From contig CAWUHX010000158.1 in assembly GCA_963922205.1 (NCBI GenBank), forward strand, positions 496,001 to 560,000: a stretch of DNA of 64,000 nucleotides, given 5' to 3'. The first letter of the stretch is position 1. Every line of letters starts with the position of its first letter. The translations under genes and the position numbers were made by a program. The notes under the pieces are model-generated. The model ran no database searches. It had not been told where the DNA came from and saw only the letters and a program-made list of their open reading frames with translations. This DNA is from Romanomermis culicivorax. Lineage: Eukaryota; Nematoda; Enoplea; Mermithida; Mermithidae. Positions 35,216-48,800 of the stretch are shown here, one piece after another.

Positions 35216-36841
35216 AATATGTAAATATTATCCTGCAGTACGGAAAGGCCGAGGCCCCTAAAATGACTAAAAAGCCCTGCAAATCGGTCAGAGCAACTTT
35301 AGACTACTAGGACGTCTTTATCTACTAGTTGTGGTATCTGACTATTAGTCTCAAGAACCAGGCTTGATTCTGATGCAGCCCGAAATTGAATTGCTGATAG
35401 CTGGCCTAAGCAGAGCCTTTTATCCTATCAGTGTAGATAAATTGTGTAGGCGAACTTGGAACGCTGCTTGCCAGGGTCTGCTCAGCCCAGTTGGCATCTC
35501 GACGATAGCGCAGTGAATGAGGAGGTGGTCCTATTCCATTATGAGGTAGGTAGCCGAACAAGTTCTGCTTGTCAGGCAAATGCCAGCCTGTGGAATGTGG
35601 CCTTCATTAGGCAGTAAAAAGTGCTCAAAGAGCGCCTCTGAGCAGTATGTCACCAGCCTACCTTTCTGGCTATAGAAAAAAAATATGTAGGAGAACCCGC
35701 AAAAGGTAAAAATAAACTTTGGGCTATTGTTGTTTTATGTGAAGATTCCGTCTTTATCATACTGCGTGTGCTTGGAGGATGTTATCCGATAATTCGGAGT
35801 GAACAATTTACAATAAATTTTCGCACTGTAAACATCCATTTTGTTGAGCAGCAATTTCTAGAAAAATTCAAAAAATTCTCCAATATCAACAGTTCTGTCT
35901 GAAGTCAACTGATGTCTGTCATATCTGTTAAGAATTTATACATGCAAAGCTCTAAACAAGCGCATGACAGTTGAAGGCACACCATTGTCTATTTTATTGT
36001 GAACAAGGAGCAAGATGCTCATGAGGGGAAAAGAAGGTCACTACATATCGAATTCCCCATGCAAAATCACCTCCCCTGTTTGCTACCCATGCAAACCATG
36101 AGCGCTGTCTGACAGCGAGCCCTGACCTCAGAAATCTATTTTGAACAGATCCCCACACATTAGGAAGCAGAGATTGATTGGCTAATTTAAGAAATTTACA
36201 TCCTTTGATGCGCCACCCATCTCGATTTTTTTAGATCATCTTGAAAAAATGTCCTGCACTTGAAAAAATTGTCATGCTCTTGAAAAGAAAGTCGAATATC
36301 GAAAAACTCCTACATCTTGATTTTTTGCGATGCATCTTGAAAAAAAAAACTTGCGCATCATAAGGTGACAAATCGACCCTTCTCGTATTCCGTGAGAAAG
36401 TGCTAAAAAATTCAAAAAAGCTAACAATGAAAGAAATAATGTTGTAAAAACAAGAGTTAAAGAAAATAAGGCGAAAAATACATAGAAACGAAACAAGGAC
36501 ACAATCAGTAGGGAGCAAAACAAAAGAAAACAAGAACAATAACATCAAACGGCAGCCTTGATGAATTTTTTGCATTTAGAAATCACTCTTTTGGGAATCA
36601 CTATTTTGAAGTTTAGCCTCTATTTGGACATCTACATATTTTCGATTGTTTTAAACTAATGCTCTACTTTACAAATTTACTGTAAAACGCCATTCTTCAC
36701 TTTTCAATTGTCACGTGCGGTCGGTTTTAACGTTGTCTCCTTGAAGACTTTTTATTTTCCCCCGAAATAAATATCAAATCGCTATAGTTAAACCCGGCCT
36801 CCGTCCAAAACACTCTTTCGAAAAAAAGTCGCATCGTCGTA
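35216..36841. other. intergenic region upstream of the coiled-coil gene
   Basis: 35230-35690 contains moderately GC-rich, repeat-like DNA (CCTATTCCATTATGAGG, CTGCTTGCCAGGGTCTGC) without a readable frame. 36200-36560 is a polypurine tract (AAAGAAAATAAGG, AACAAAAGAAAACAAG), the complement of the pyrimidine-rich DNA at 55200-55700. The minus-strand open frames there are low complexity and rejected. The promoter of the coiled-coil gene should lie in the last few hundred bases. An in-frame TAG at 36785-36787 bounds its start. Confidence 0.45.
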
Positions 36842-39800
36842 ATGGCCGCACCGCAACGCAGACCGAAAGGCGCCCCGACGACGTCGGGAACGACGCTCAC
36901 CGGTCTTTTGACTATCGGAAATTGTAAACCGACGACGGACGTCAAAAATAACGGCGCCCAATTGAAACCAATTTTGGAAAATATTTTGGACCGCGAAAAA
37001 CAAAATCAAGAAGACGTGCGCCGATTGAAGCAAATTTTGAACACTTTGACCAAAAGAAATATTCGTCTACAAATTGCCGTCAAGGTATGATTTAAGAAAT
37101 CTTGTTATTAATTATGAATTTATGAAATGAAGCCATGAATTTATGAAACGAAGTCATGAATTTGTAGAATGAAGCTATGAATTTATGAAATGAAGTCATC
37201 ATGTACATATTTGTGGAGTGAAGTCATGAATTTGTGAAATTAAGCCATGAATTTACGATGTGAAGTCATGAATTTGTGGAGTGAAGCCATGAATTTATGG
37301 AATGAAATCATGAAATCATGACAGAAAATCATGAATTTATGAAATAAAATCATGAATTTGTTAAATTGAGTCATGAATTTATGAAATAAAATCATGAATT
37401 TGTGAAATTGAGCCATGAATTTATGAAGTGAACTCATGAATTTGTGGAATGAAGCCATGAATTTATATAATGGAATCATCAATTTGTGAAATGAAGTCAT
37501 GAATTTATGGAATATGAATTTATGGAATCATGAATTTATGAAATGAAGTCATGAATTTGTGGAATTAAGTCATGAATTTGTGGAATTAAGCCATGAATTT
37601 ATGAAATGAAGCCAAGAATTCATGGAATCATGAATTTATGAAATGAAGTGATGAATTTGTGGAATGAAGTCATGAATTTGTGAAATTAAGCCATGAATTT
37701 ATGAAGTGAAGTCATGAATTTGTGGAATGAATCCATCAATTTATGAAATAAAGTCATGAATTTATGAATTGAAATTATAAATTTGTGGAATGAAGTCATG
37801 AATTTATGACCTGAAGTTATGAATTTGTGGAATTAGGCCATGAATTTATGATATGAAGTCATTGAATTTGTGGAATGAAGCCATGAAGTTATGACACGAA
37901 GTCATGAACTTATGAAATGAAGCCGTGAATTTATGAAATTGAGCCGTGAATTTATGAAGTGAAGTCATAATTTGTGGAATGAAGCCACGAATTTATAAAA
38001 TTAAGTCATAAATTAATGAAATAAAATCATGAATTAATGAAATGAAATCATGAATTAGTGAAATGAAATCATGAATTAATTATAGTCCATTCTGAAATGA
38101 TAGATGCAACAATCCTATAAAAGTAAGATACATACAGAAAAATACTAGTGAGCTTCTTACTGTAATCAATGGAAAAAAATTTTCTCATCCGTGAGCGGCA
38201 GCAACAAAATTTAAAAATTTACTTCAATAACTTGGTTAAATGCGAAACATTTTTCAAGTAAAACCCTGGTGTCGGCACGATCCTATACAAATCAGTCGAT
38301 CCTACACAAATCAGATACACCAAAATTTGCATAAACGAGAGAAATTTGTCCTACAATGCTTGATTTAGGAGGAAAGCACAAAAGATATGACGTATTTGAT
38401 AGTACCAACTATCTAAAAAGTGTTCAAATACTTAAATTAATTGAAAATTGCGTGGAGCAACTGTTTGAATTAAAGGAATAGTCACAGAAACACTATTGCG
38501 AGAAAGAAGAGAACGAATGAAGGTCTATGACAACATTTATTTCTCAAATTAGCGGTTAATTAGGATTATCATTATTATACTCATTCATCGTCATCATTAC
38601 TTTCATTGATGTCTCTATAAAATATGATTGAGTTTTTTAGCGTTTCGGAGTGCATGCAAAATGTGCAACATTTTGCGGGAAGTTGCGAAATTTTTTTCAC
38701 GAAATGCAAGAAATTTCTTACTTGGTGGAAAAATTTCGTAAGATCTTCCCACAAATAGGGAAAGAAGATCGGAATGAAAAACACTGTAGGCCAGAAATTT
38801 GAGACTACTCAAATGACGCTTACTGTGTTGACGCCTTTGAGGGCGATACTTATTTTTTGGTCATTCTTTAATCGTCAAGTATTTCATGAATAGCGGATTA
38901 TAGTCTTTTTCGTTCTCACTGCATTTATCTTTTCGAAATTTAATGAAGAAATTGAGTAATTAATGAATGAAGGATGAGTGAGTGAATCAATCAATGACAA
39001 TGAATACCATTAATTGAACTCATTTGAGTTGAATTTTGCCTAATTTGTTTCGAAAAAATAACTGTTGCCGTCTTTTGGCTTAATTTTTTCTCATTTCATT
39101 TGCCCAAGTTTGAGTTTGATTATGGCAAACACAGGGTGCTGCATAATGATTGCTGACACCCCTGCAGACGCACGGCTATATGCTACAAATAACTATTATA
39201 TACTAGCGTGTAGAGAATTCAATTCTACATTTCAGGAATCATTTCCCAATTTGAAATACCGAACCTAACTCAATTTATGGGTTGAAAACAAAGGCTACCG
39301 TAAAATCAACAAAAAACGTGAGTTTAAATAAATCAGTTTCACCGCCATTTGCCTTCCTAACCTGGCGAAAACGTTCTGGCATCGAACACAAAAGGTTTGA
39401 AAAAGTTCAATGTCATATTCTAATTCGGTTAAAACGAGATGCAAATTTTTTTGCAATGTTTCCCTCGAGCAACGTCCTTGACCAACCTCCAAATGCATCA
39501 AACGTTCCACTCGATTTTCAACTATTTCTCCCAAATTTTCAGTGGGATTCAAATCTGTATTGTTGCCTGGCTCGATAAAATGCCGATTCCTGAACGCTAG
39601 GGATGCAACAGGTCCGACTTTTTCGAAATAACGGGTCCGGCTCTGGCTATTTCAACCATAACGGGTCCAGGTCCGGGTCCGGGTCTGAGAGATTTAAAAT
39701 AATGGGTCCGGGTCTGGGTCTAAAATGTTATTTTATATACATACATTGTATTAAAAGTATGCTTGCTCATATTCTATTTTGATTTATCAATTATAAAAGA

Positions 39801-42800
39801 AGCAATAGTCAAGTTTTTATGCTGATGTATGAATAAAACTTAATTGCTTGTCTATATTTATGCCAATTATTTTGATTATGTTCAACATATAAATATTTGT
39901 TTGTAATATTACTTTATATGCTTTTTCAAACGTATGAAATTAACACGAATGGCTGATATAAATTTCAGCCTGAAAATGTTTAAAACTGTTACAAGTCTTT
40001 TATGGGATTATTTTGAATTGACATCAGAAAACAAGTCTAAGTGCAAAATATGCAGTACGTTGTTATCACGAGGAGGTGTTGGTTCTCAGACCCGATACCC
40101 GATACTTTTCAATTTTTCAATTTTTCAATTGTAAAAATATCGGGTCCAGGTCCGGGTCTGGGTATTTAAAATTACTAATATCGGGTCCGGGTCCAAAAAA
40201 ATACCGGGTAATAATGGATACGGGTCCGGGTACCCGTTGCATCCCTACTAAACGCTATCAATAAGGCGAGCATTTTCCGAATCAAAACTCATTTCTAAGT
40301 TTGAAAATTAAAACACGAAGCGAATTTGTGTCCAGTTTTATTTTAACTTGTTTCTTTACACATAAATTTACATTGTAAACACTTTAATGTAGCTTATCTG
40401 ATGCAGAATTAAACTTTCTGTTAGGTGTTATTATACACTTCGTGCTAGCATGCACTTATCTGCAAGGGTGTCTCAAATCATTATGCAACACCCTAGTCTA
40501 TTAATTGTGTTCTGTTATCTTTGGCAGGGTCACCCTGGTTTGGTAATATACTGAACTGACTATTTCAAAGGAATTGCAACTGTTGCACTTCTATCAAATA
40601 TTGGTTTACTCTACAAACGTTTGAACACCGATGAACCTATTTGAGTTGTTCGTTTATTTTTTCTAGACAAAAGAAGAAACGATCAAAGACGCCTCGTCGG
40701 ATGTCAACGATTTAAAAAATGCCCTGAAAGATTTCCGACAGTCGTTATCGCGTACGTCGCCCGATTTGGATCCGACGTCGATGGACGCGCTTTTGAAAAC
40801 GTTAAACGATCTTTTGGCGCAGGAAAAGGATTCGGTGGAACGTTTAGAAAAAGAAAAGAACGATTGTTTGGAGAAGGGGTCGAAAATTTCGCAACCCGAA
40901 TCGTCGCCGGTCGACGAGGAAAAAGTCGCCGCGTTGAAAGACGCGGCTAAAAAATATCGCGATACGGCCGACGACTTGAAAAAATTATTGCGCAATTGTA
41001 CAAAATCGATTAATAACGCTATTGGGTAAACGTTACAAAAAACGGTTATTTTTGAGGCTAAAAACTTTCCGTGGTGTATATGCATAATAATTTGTAATTG
41101 ATTTGTGGAAGAAGAGCCGAAAATTGTTAATGATGACTCTTGTATGCACAATCTGACGACCTTCGACAAGCGCTTGTTGAATTTTTAATATTAAAAAGAA
41201 ATTTTGTACTCGCTGAATCAGTATCCTGAAATCTATCAAATAATGCAATTCAGTTGATTAATTCTGAAACAAATTTTTCGATGTTATAGCGTACATGTGG
41301 AGTCTTGCAAACAAAAAGAAAACAGAAACGGTCAAAAAGTTTTCCGACATTTTGTCAAAATGCACTAAAATTGTCCGCATAACAGATTAAATCGGCCAAA
41401 AAATATGGCCGAATTTTCGATGTTTAAAATCCAACAATTTTCTGATGCTTCTTGACAATTGTCGGGTTTTGGTGGTCGAAAAAACGTTTTAGAATGATTG
41501 AAAAATGGCATATTAAGGGTTTTTCGAAAGTCGAATTTATCGCAAAAAACATACATCGAGGTAAATTCTTATTTTATTCTGGGTAGAGAGCGCGTGAGCG
41601 TGAAAGAGCGCGTGAACTTACTTCGGTGGAGATGACCGATTCTTGGCCGTTGATAGATTTCGATTACAGTAGTTTGGCATTTTTGAGCCAGTCTAAGCAG
41701 ACTGCATAACTTTTAGACCAATATGAACTAAATGACAAAGTTTTGAAATTTATAAATTTGCAGGTTATACATTTGAGGGTTGATTTTCGAACATTTTTGG
41801 CTACAAATGAAACCGGAAAGCAAGTGTACAAATTCATAATTTTGTATTTTTGCTCATACATACGAAGCTGAAAATTGGCGGCCGCACTCAATAGACTTGA
41901 ATATTTTTGGGAAAAGATCTACAGTAATAGCCAATTCTCAATTAACCGTTCTGCAAGAACAATAGTTACAATATCTCAATCATTGAAATTCGCCTTTTTT
42001 ATAGTGCCGCCGAATAGATGATTCTCTTGTTAAGTATGAATTAAGTAACAAAAATTTCAAGTCTTTAAAATCTAGTGCATCGGCGAAACCTGGAATGCTT
42101 TTTCATCAAAAAATTCAGATTTCAAATGTGGCTCGTAAGATTCTTGTTGCATCATTTTTGAATAGCACAGCACAACAATTTTTTGTTCGATTTTGAATTT
42201 CTTTAGATCGTTGCTCGAGCTCCAAAAGATAGCCAGTTGCTGAAATTACAATTGTATATTCTGGAATCAATTGTGTCATACTCTACCAATCAGGCTATTC
42301 TATATACAGCTTAGAATGTTTCTAACGGTGTTCTTATTGTACGTTTTCTGCTCAAGTAATACAGTGAATGTATTTCGTGTATTTTGAAATTACCGTATTT
42401 TGATGACAGCTATTTTAAACCAGGGTACTCGGGTATAGAAATCGCTTAAATCTCGACTTTCTCAATGAATAATGTTTTCTATCTAACTGTATTAAGAACG
42501 TGAAAAAACTGAGCAAAACAACCAACAGTGGATTATTGTAGGATACAGTAAGTTTTCTCACTCAAAATTTTCATATGTTTGCATTTTTTAGACCCGACGG
42601 CAATAAAGAAGCGAGCAATATTGAAGAAGCGTTGCAAAAAATTTGCGATTTAGCCGACATTTTGAAAGAGAAACGTCAAGAATACGATCGTTCGAAGGCC
42701 AAATTGGTAAAATCCGACAAAGAAAAGCAACGTTTGCACCAATTGTTGAAAAATCGCCTGGAATCCCGACGCCCGTTGGAAGGCGCGCCCAACCGGTTGG

Positions 42801-45800
42801 CCTTAGAAATGGAGCAGGTGGCCCGAAAACGATCGTCGTGGCCGCTCGATTGCGGCCAACCGGCGCCCGTACCCGAACGCGGCGACGATTTGGTTTCCAG
42901 TTTGACACATTTGTACGAATGGGCCGAAAAAGAGTTGGCGAGGGGCGAAAGGGCGCTGAAGTCCAAATCGGCAGGGTCACCGGCCGTGGTCGACGCGGAC
43001 GACGGGCGAAAAAAGTTGACCGATAAGGATGAGGAACTGAATCGTTTGTCGGCCGATATAGCTAAACAAGGTAAAAAATGAAGCATTGTGGATAGTACGG
43101 TTAAAAAAGTCACACCCAAAAAAGTTCATACAATAAGGGATAGAAACATACATCAGCGCGGGGTCAATATTAAACTTGTAACGACCAGTTTCACTACTGT
43201 ACTTTACTTGATCCTAAAGAAGGGTTCGGCGAACAAATGGGATGAGATATGACTGCGGCCACAATAAAATAAACACAAAATCGACGATTGCTTCCCTCGT
43301 CGATAAATACACAAAAGCGTCACAATAAAACCACGATTTAGGCTCGCATAAAAATATATCGAATCGCCAACAAAATCTGCATAAAAATCTGTCTTTTTCG
43401 GCGTTTTCCTGTCTTTTATACCGCCTCTTTGATCCACGCCTTCGCGCCACGGGAGGTCCGCTTCTATCGGCTCGCCTAACCAATCGCTGCTTCGCTTACC
43501 TGTTTCTGCCTACTGTATGCTTCTGTGGCCACGCCTCTTGCTTTTAATTTTCTCCTAATTTCTACGCTTGCATGCCTTTTGACCTACAGTATGCTTTGCC
43601 GCCTCTATGTTTTTAGTTTTTCATACGTTTTTCGGTTTTTCATGCATTCCTCCTAAATCTTTTGTCTGGGTTGGGATTTCTGTACTTTCTACATGGGCAG
43701 GTGTGTTTACGCGTTTTGGAGGGGATTATTGTACCTACAAAATGTGTATCTTCATGTGCATTACGAGGGCCAGGTGCCAATGTGGAAATAATTATGTGTC
43801 TTTAATTGGGTCGATGGGGTGTGGGAAGATCAAAATAAAGTGCTTCACATAAATTTATAAGAATGTTTGGGTGTGAATTCCAGACACCCTTGAGACGATA
43901 GATTAATAAATGAAAATATATCTAATAAATGAATATCACATACAGTATGCTACATATTTACAGTACTGCTTTAGCAGGTACGTTACATTTCCCTCCTTCC
44001 GGAGTTGAACGTCCTCGTTCAAAGGGGTCGAGGGAGAGAGGGTTTTGGGGTGGCAGACTTGGAGGGATAAGGGATTTTGTCTGAAGGATTGACCCGCCAG
44101 GTTTACATGAAGAGGATGTGCTTTGATTGATAACATCAGCTTTCTTAAGTTGCTCAACTTTTTGTTTGTTGCTTTGTTTTGTTTTTGGTGCTTTTCGAAA
44201 AAGGGGTCTGTGTCTGTGTTTATAATTACTTGTACCAATGCTGTGGGAGACAAGTGGCCTGCGACTCACATGTGTTTTCGACTCAGTGTGAAGGGGCTGA
44301 TATTTGGATAAGAAATTGATTAACTCAGCTTTTTCCGTTTCAATCCTGTCACTCTTGGCCGATTCTATTTTGCCTTTTAGCCATGGGAATGTATGAAGAC
44401 GTTTCTGTTTGTCTTGGATGGGAAAATGAGATTGGGCGGGTGAATTTTTTGCTGGGAAGGGACAAGAAACAGGGGCGATGCATGTATCAGGATGGGAGAT
44501 TTGGGGCTTGCTGACGTCGTTTGAGCTAGAACTGCAGATACCACTACTTTTACTCTTTGAAATGCTAGCTGCAAAATGAATTTTACGATTTTCTTGTGCT
44601 TTGGGGGTAGGAAGAGAAGTTTTTTGCCTGGGGCATGTGTTGGAGTCTGTGGGGAGGCCCTGCAATTGTGAAAACATTGGGCGTTCCTTTTTGCGTGCTG
44701 GTTCAGGTTTGGACGTCTCACTGGTTTCAGGATGTTTATGTTTCTGTGCAATTTTTGGCTGGGGGAGTTTGGATTTCAACATGTCACTGCTTTTCGGTGA
44801 TGCAATTTTTGAAGTGCTGCTTGTATCAGGAAGGGGTATGTCAAGGTTATACTGGGGGTCAAACTGCTTATGACTGCTGGGCAGAACTGTATTTAAAGCA
44901 TGTTGAGGTTGATGCTGGACAGTGGGCAATGTGGAGTACATGACTGGGACATCAATGTTCATTTGTGGAGGGGGTAGTCTCTCTTCAATGCGATTTTGGA
45001 CGTTAGGGGTCATTTGGTTGGGGCAATATCTACTCGTGTGACCTTTTTGCTTACAAAGAAAACATTCTGCATTTGAGTAGCTTTTTGATATGCAATGGCT
45101 GGATCTGTGACCAGTCTGAGAACAGTGAATGCATCTGCTTTTACAGTCTCGAGTCATGTGATTACTCCTAAAGCAAATTTGGCATGACTTTTGAGTACCT
45201 GGTGAATTACAATTTCTGGCGAAATGCCCGACTTGATTGCATTGAAAACATGTGATCTGTCTCAAACTACTGTTATCATGCTGGGGTTGGGTTTGAGAAT
45301 TTCGCAGTATTTGCAATTGCAACTCCATGACTTGTTCTAATTTATGTAGGATTCCCTGCTGTTCAGTGTAATTGCCTAATGAAAGAATGGGTTCCGATTC
45401 AGGGGATATGAGGGGTATGGGGCTAGATTTCAATCTGTTTCTGAAAATTTGTTGTTCAACATAAGCTGCTTCATCAGACATGTCTGTTAGGGAGGTGAAT
45501 CGTTTGTACTTGAGTGCCTCTCTAATTTCGGTCTGCATGCCTTCCATGAAAAGGGGTTTGATTATCATTTCTCGTGCCTCTGAATTGAAATTGGGGTAGG
45601 CGAGGGTCGCTAGATGCTCGAGGTCAAACAAAAATTCAATGACAGTTTCCGAACTTTTTTGTTTCCGTTCATGCAAAAAATGTTGGTGTAAATCTGTGTC
45701 TCTGTGGTCGGGGAAACATGCTTGTAATGCAGTTTTATACTGTTCATACGTTTGGGGTGGGTTTTCAGAATTTTCTAAACTTTTGAATTTTGCTAATGCT

Positions 45801-48800
45801 GCACCACCCAAATGGATTTCAAAACATGCTAATTTGAGTTGCCCGTCAGTATCTTTCATGCCCTGTAGTATCATGAACTGCTCTAGTCGCTTGCTCCATT
45901 GGCCGAAATGTTGGGTTACTCCTCCCGTAAATACTGTAGGTTTTGCATAAAAATTGTTCGCCATACTGTTATGGATGTTGGCCGTTCTTAAATCGTCTAT
46001 CAGGGTGGGATTCATAGTGTTTTTGCTCAATTGTGTGTGTAGAGTTTGGAAATGTTCTGCAAAAAGTTCGTTGATCTGCTCTCTTACAATTTCTCCTAAG
46101 TGGTCTCTTGTATGGTGGGTCATTTTCAGTTTGTGCTTTTACGAATGTCTGTCCTACTGTAGGAAACGATTACGACTGTATGCGATTACTGCTTAGGGAT
46201 GCCCGGATATAGGATGCACCTTAATGGGGCAGGGAGTTCCAATGGTTAACGGAGGGGTACGGTCACCAAAAATATGTAACGACCAGTTTCACTACTGTAC
46301 TTTACTTGATCCTAAAGAAGGGTTCGGCGAACAAATGGGATGAGATATGACTGCGGCCACAATAAAATAAACACAAAATCGACGATTGCTTCCCTCGTCG
46401 ATAAATACACAAAAGCGTCACAATAAAACCACGATTTAGGCTCGCATAAAAATATATCGAATCGCCCACAAAATCTGCATAAAAATCTGTCTTTTTCGGC
46501 GTTTTCCTGTCTTTTATACCGCCTCTTTGATCCACGCCTTCGCGCCACGGGAGGTCCGCTTCTATCGGCTCGCCTAACCAATCGCTGCTTCGCTTACCTG
46601 TTTCTGCCTACTGTATGCTTCTGTGGCCACGCCTCTTGCTTTTAATTTTCTCCTAATTTCTACGCTTGCATGCCTTTTGACCTACAGTATGCTTTGCCGC
46701 CTCTATGTTTTTAGTTTTTCATACGTTTTTCGGTTTTTCATGCATTCCTCCTAAATCTTTTGTCTGGGTTGGGATTTCTGTACTTTCTACATGGGCAGGT
46801 GTGTTTATGCGTTTTGGAGGAGATTATTGTACCTACAAAATGTGTATCTTCATGTGCATTACGAGGGCCAGGTGCCAATGTGGAAATAATTATGTGTCTT
46901 TAATTGGGTCGATGGGGTGTGGGAAGATCAAAATAAAGTGCTTCACATAAATTTATAAGAATGTTTGGGTGTGAATTCCAGACACCCTTGAGACGATAGA
47001 TTAATAAATGAAAATATATCTAATAAATGTCTATTACATACAGTATGCTACATGTTTACAGTACTGCTTTAGCAGGTACGTTACAAACTGTTTTGTTTAT
47101 AGCCTGTTTCTTGTAAAATATGCTTAATGCTTCTGAACTGAAAAATGAAGAGGATAAGTACGGTCGAAAATATCCTTACAAAAGGCTTTTGAATTAAGGT
47201 TTTTCACTCGAAAAAGCAGTTTTAAAATATGAAATAATTCTAAATTTTCAATCTTATGATTTACAAAAATTTTTGTAAATCGAAAAGTGGTAAAAAAATA
47301 AGTAGCTCCCCTTAAGATCATTTACGTCATGATTTTATACTAGGATATTCTGCTCAAGAATGGCAAGGGTTATTTGAGTGAACTCACAAATTTTCCCAAT
47401 TACATATATTCATGAAACGACAAAAAAGTGAAGTTGGGCCCTTTAAGCATTCCATTAAAAACAGACTAGGCGGGGAACGCATTTTCGCGGACGATAGTGA
47501 TCCTCGCGCGTTTTGCACTTTATCACATACTTGATGCATTTGTGCGCTCAAAAACGCCAAGTGCATAACTTTCTGGTTAATACACTCGCAGGTTGACAGG
47601 GTTTTGAAATTAACATATCTATCCGTCATGCATCGCAGGATTAATTTTTCATGCAAAAGTTCACATGCGTAATTCTGTAAAATTTTTGTGCATGGGTACA
47701 GGTTGAGGCTTTTGAATGTACATCGTACTATTCAGGCATGCACGGCAAGAATTTTCCAGGGTGGTAGGAGGTGGGTGAGCAAAAAAAAAACAAAAAAAAG
47801 TTCTGTTAGCCTGTTTTTCCATACAAAATATGCACAAAAATCATGAAAAAAGCTGTCTTGGAAAAAGTTCAGGGGGGGTGTTTGACGACTTTTTTCGCCA
47901 GCGGGGAGGGTGGCCAGGGTCTCAGGTATGGGGGTTTACCCCCCTACCCCCTATGTGCATGTATGGTACTATTGTAGTTCAGTCAAAAATACGGGTTCAG
48001 GAAAAATGATCGATAATGAAAGGAGAATTTCTGTAGGAGAACACAACCTAATAGTTATAATGGATCATATCATGAATATACGTTATAAAAGCACGAGAAT
48101 ATCGACCACAAATATTACAGGGACGAATATGCAAATACATGATAGAAGAAGAAGGAGATGAAGATAGAAGAACGGGGAGAACCTCGGTATAGGATATAGC
48201 GAGGAGCTGGTTCATTTTTCGATAACATAAATTTTGTCATTAGCTTCGCGAACAGCAAAAAAATTTAAAGTCAATGACGAGAGCAAATTTTAAAAAAACA
48301 GGAACGATGTAGTTAGAATTTTGACAAAGCTCAAATGGACACCCATCGGCTGATATATCAATCATACATCAATCAACTAACTTTTTCCAGATCATTGTGA
48401 GTTGTGACTCAATGGGTTGACTTTTTCACAGGCACGTAACTGGGTCTACTAATTTGGGGGGACCAATTTTTTTTGTAAGTATACATACATAACAAATTGT
48501 GAAGAACACACTGTATTGGTCATACTTAGCTAAGAAAACTATTAGCTGCAATTTTTTCACAATTGAGATGTTAATTTATCACAATAGTTTTCCAAAAATA
48601 TTTATTGCAAAACCGGAAATAAATGCTCATAAAAAAAGTAAATTATTTAGAATGAGGTAAAACGAAGTTAATGGCAGGATTGGTTTTCATTGCAAAAAGA
48701 TTATTCTCGAATTTTCAAGAATTTTGCATCGTTGCTTGTTAATGTACAAGACGCCTAAGTCACTGGTGCGACTATCCGACATTTTGTTCCACAAAAAAGT

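Larger units (their letters stand above)
39131..40496 (-). mobile_element. H: Tc1/mariner-like element, split by hAT D2
   Basis: The left end is ACAGGGTGCTGCATAATGAT and the right end, inward, is CTAGGGTGTTGCATAATGAT. The arms also share a GACACCCCTGCAGA / GACACCCTTGCAGA block. On the minus strand, 39295-39570 encodes a decayed transposase end (see the pseudogene entry). D2 is inserted in the right half. Confidence 0.75.
43177..47085 (-). mobile_element. young gag-only LTR retrotransposon (TR-GAG type), intron 3 of the coiled-coil gene
   Basis: A 3909-bp element on the minus strand with LTRs at 43177-43987 and 46275-47085, both TGTAACG...CGTTACA and 811 bp. The target duplication AACT lies at 43173-43176 and 47086-47089. 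Between the LTRs there is a 721-codon Gag, a polypurine tract beside the 3' LTR and a plausible primer-binding site beside the 5' LTR. Protease, reverse transcriptase, RNase H and integrase are absent, with no room for them (about 2.3 kb internal, nearly all Gag). Such elements depend on enzymes of a partner Ty3/Gypsy-type element. Near-identical LTRs imply recent insertion. Confidence 0.92.

Noticed and set aside
36231..36575. Phe/Ser-rich minus-strand frames of 83 and 114 codons
   Set aside because: Antisense reading of a polypurine tract; the same artefact as at 55208-55700.
37240..37500. Repetitive minus-strand HKFM protein
   Set aside because: Product of the 21-bp minisatellite, whose unit is a multiple of three and so keeps one frame open.
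41868..41945. Mariner transposase fragment ([10 protein letters not shown])
   Set aside because: Only a faint motif; no inverted repeats, no upstream catalytic region and an early stop.
42588..43119. Three further open frames of 127-147 codons overlapping exon 3 of the coiled-coil gene
   Set aside because: Shadows in other frames of a GC-rich exon; only the frame that joins the neighbouring exons in phase is kept.
43214..43483. LTR-encoded accessory protein (89 codons, present in both LTRs)
   Set aside because: Duplicated simply because the LTRs are duplicated; no motif, and it lies antisense-independent of any known LTR gene.
44601..46196. Plus-strand frames of 80-103 codons across the gag region
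   Set aside because: Antisense shadows of the intact 721-codon Gag frame.
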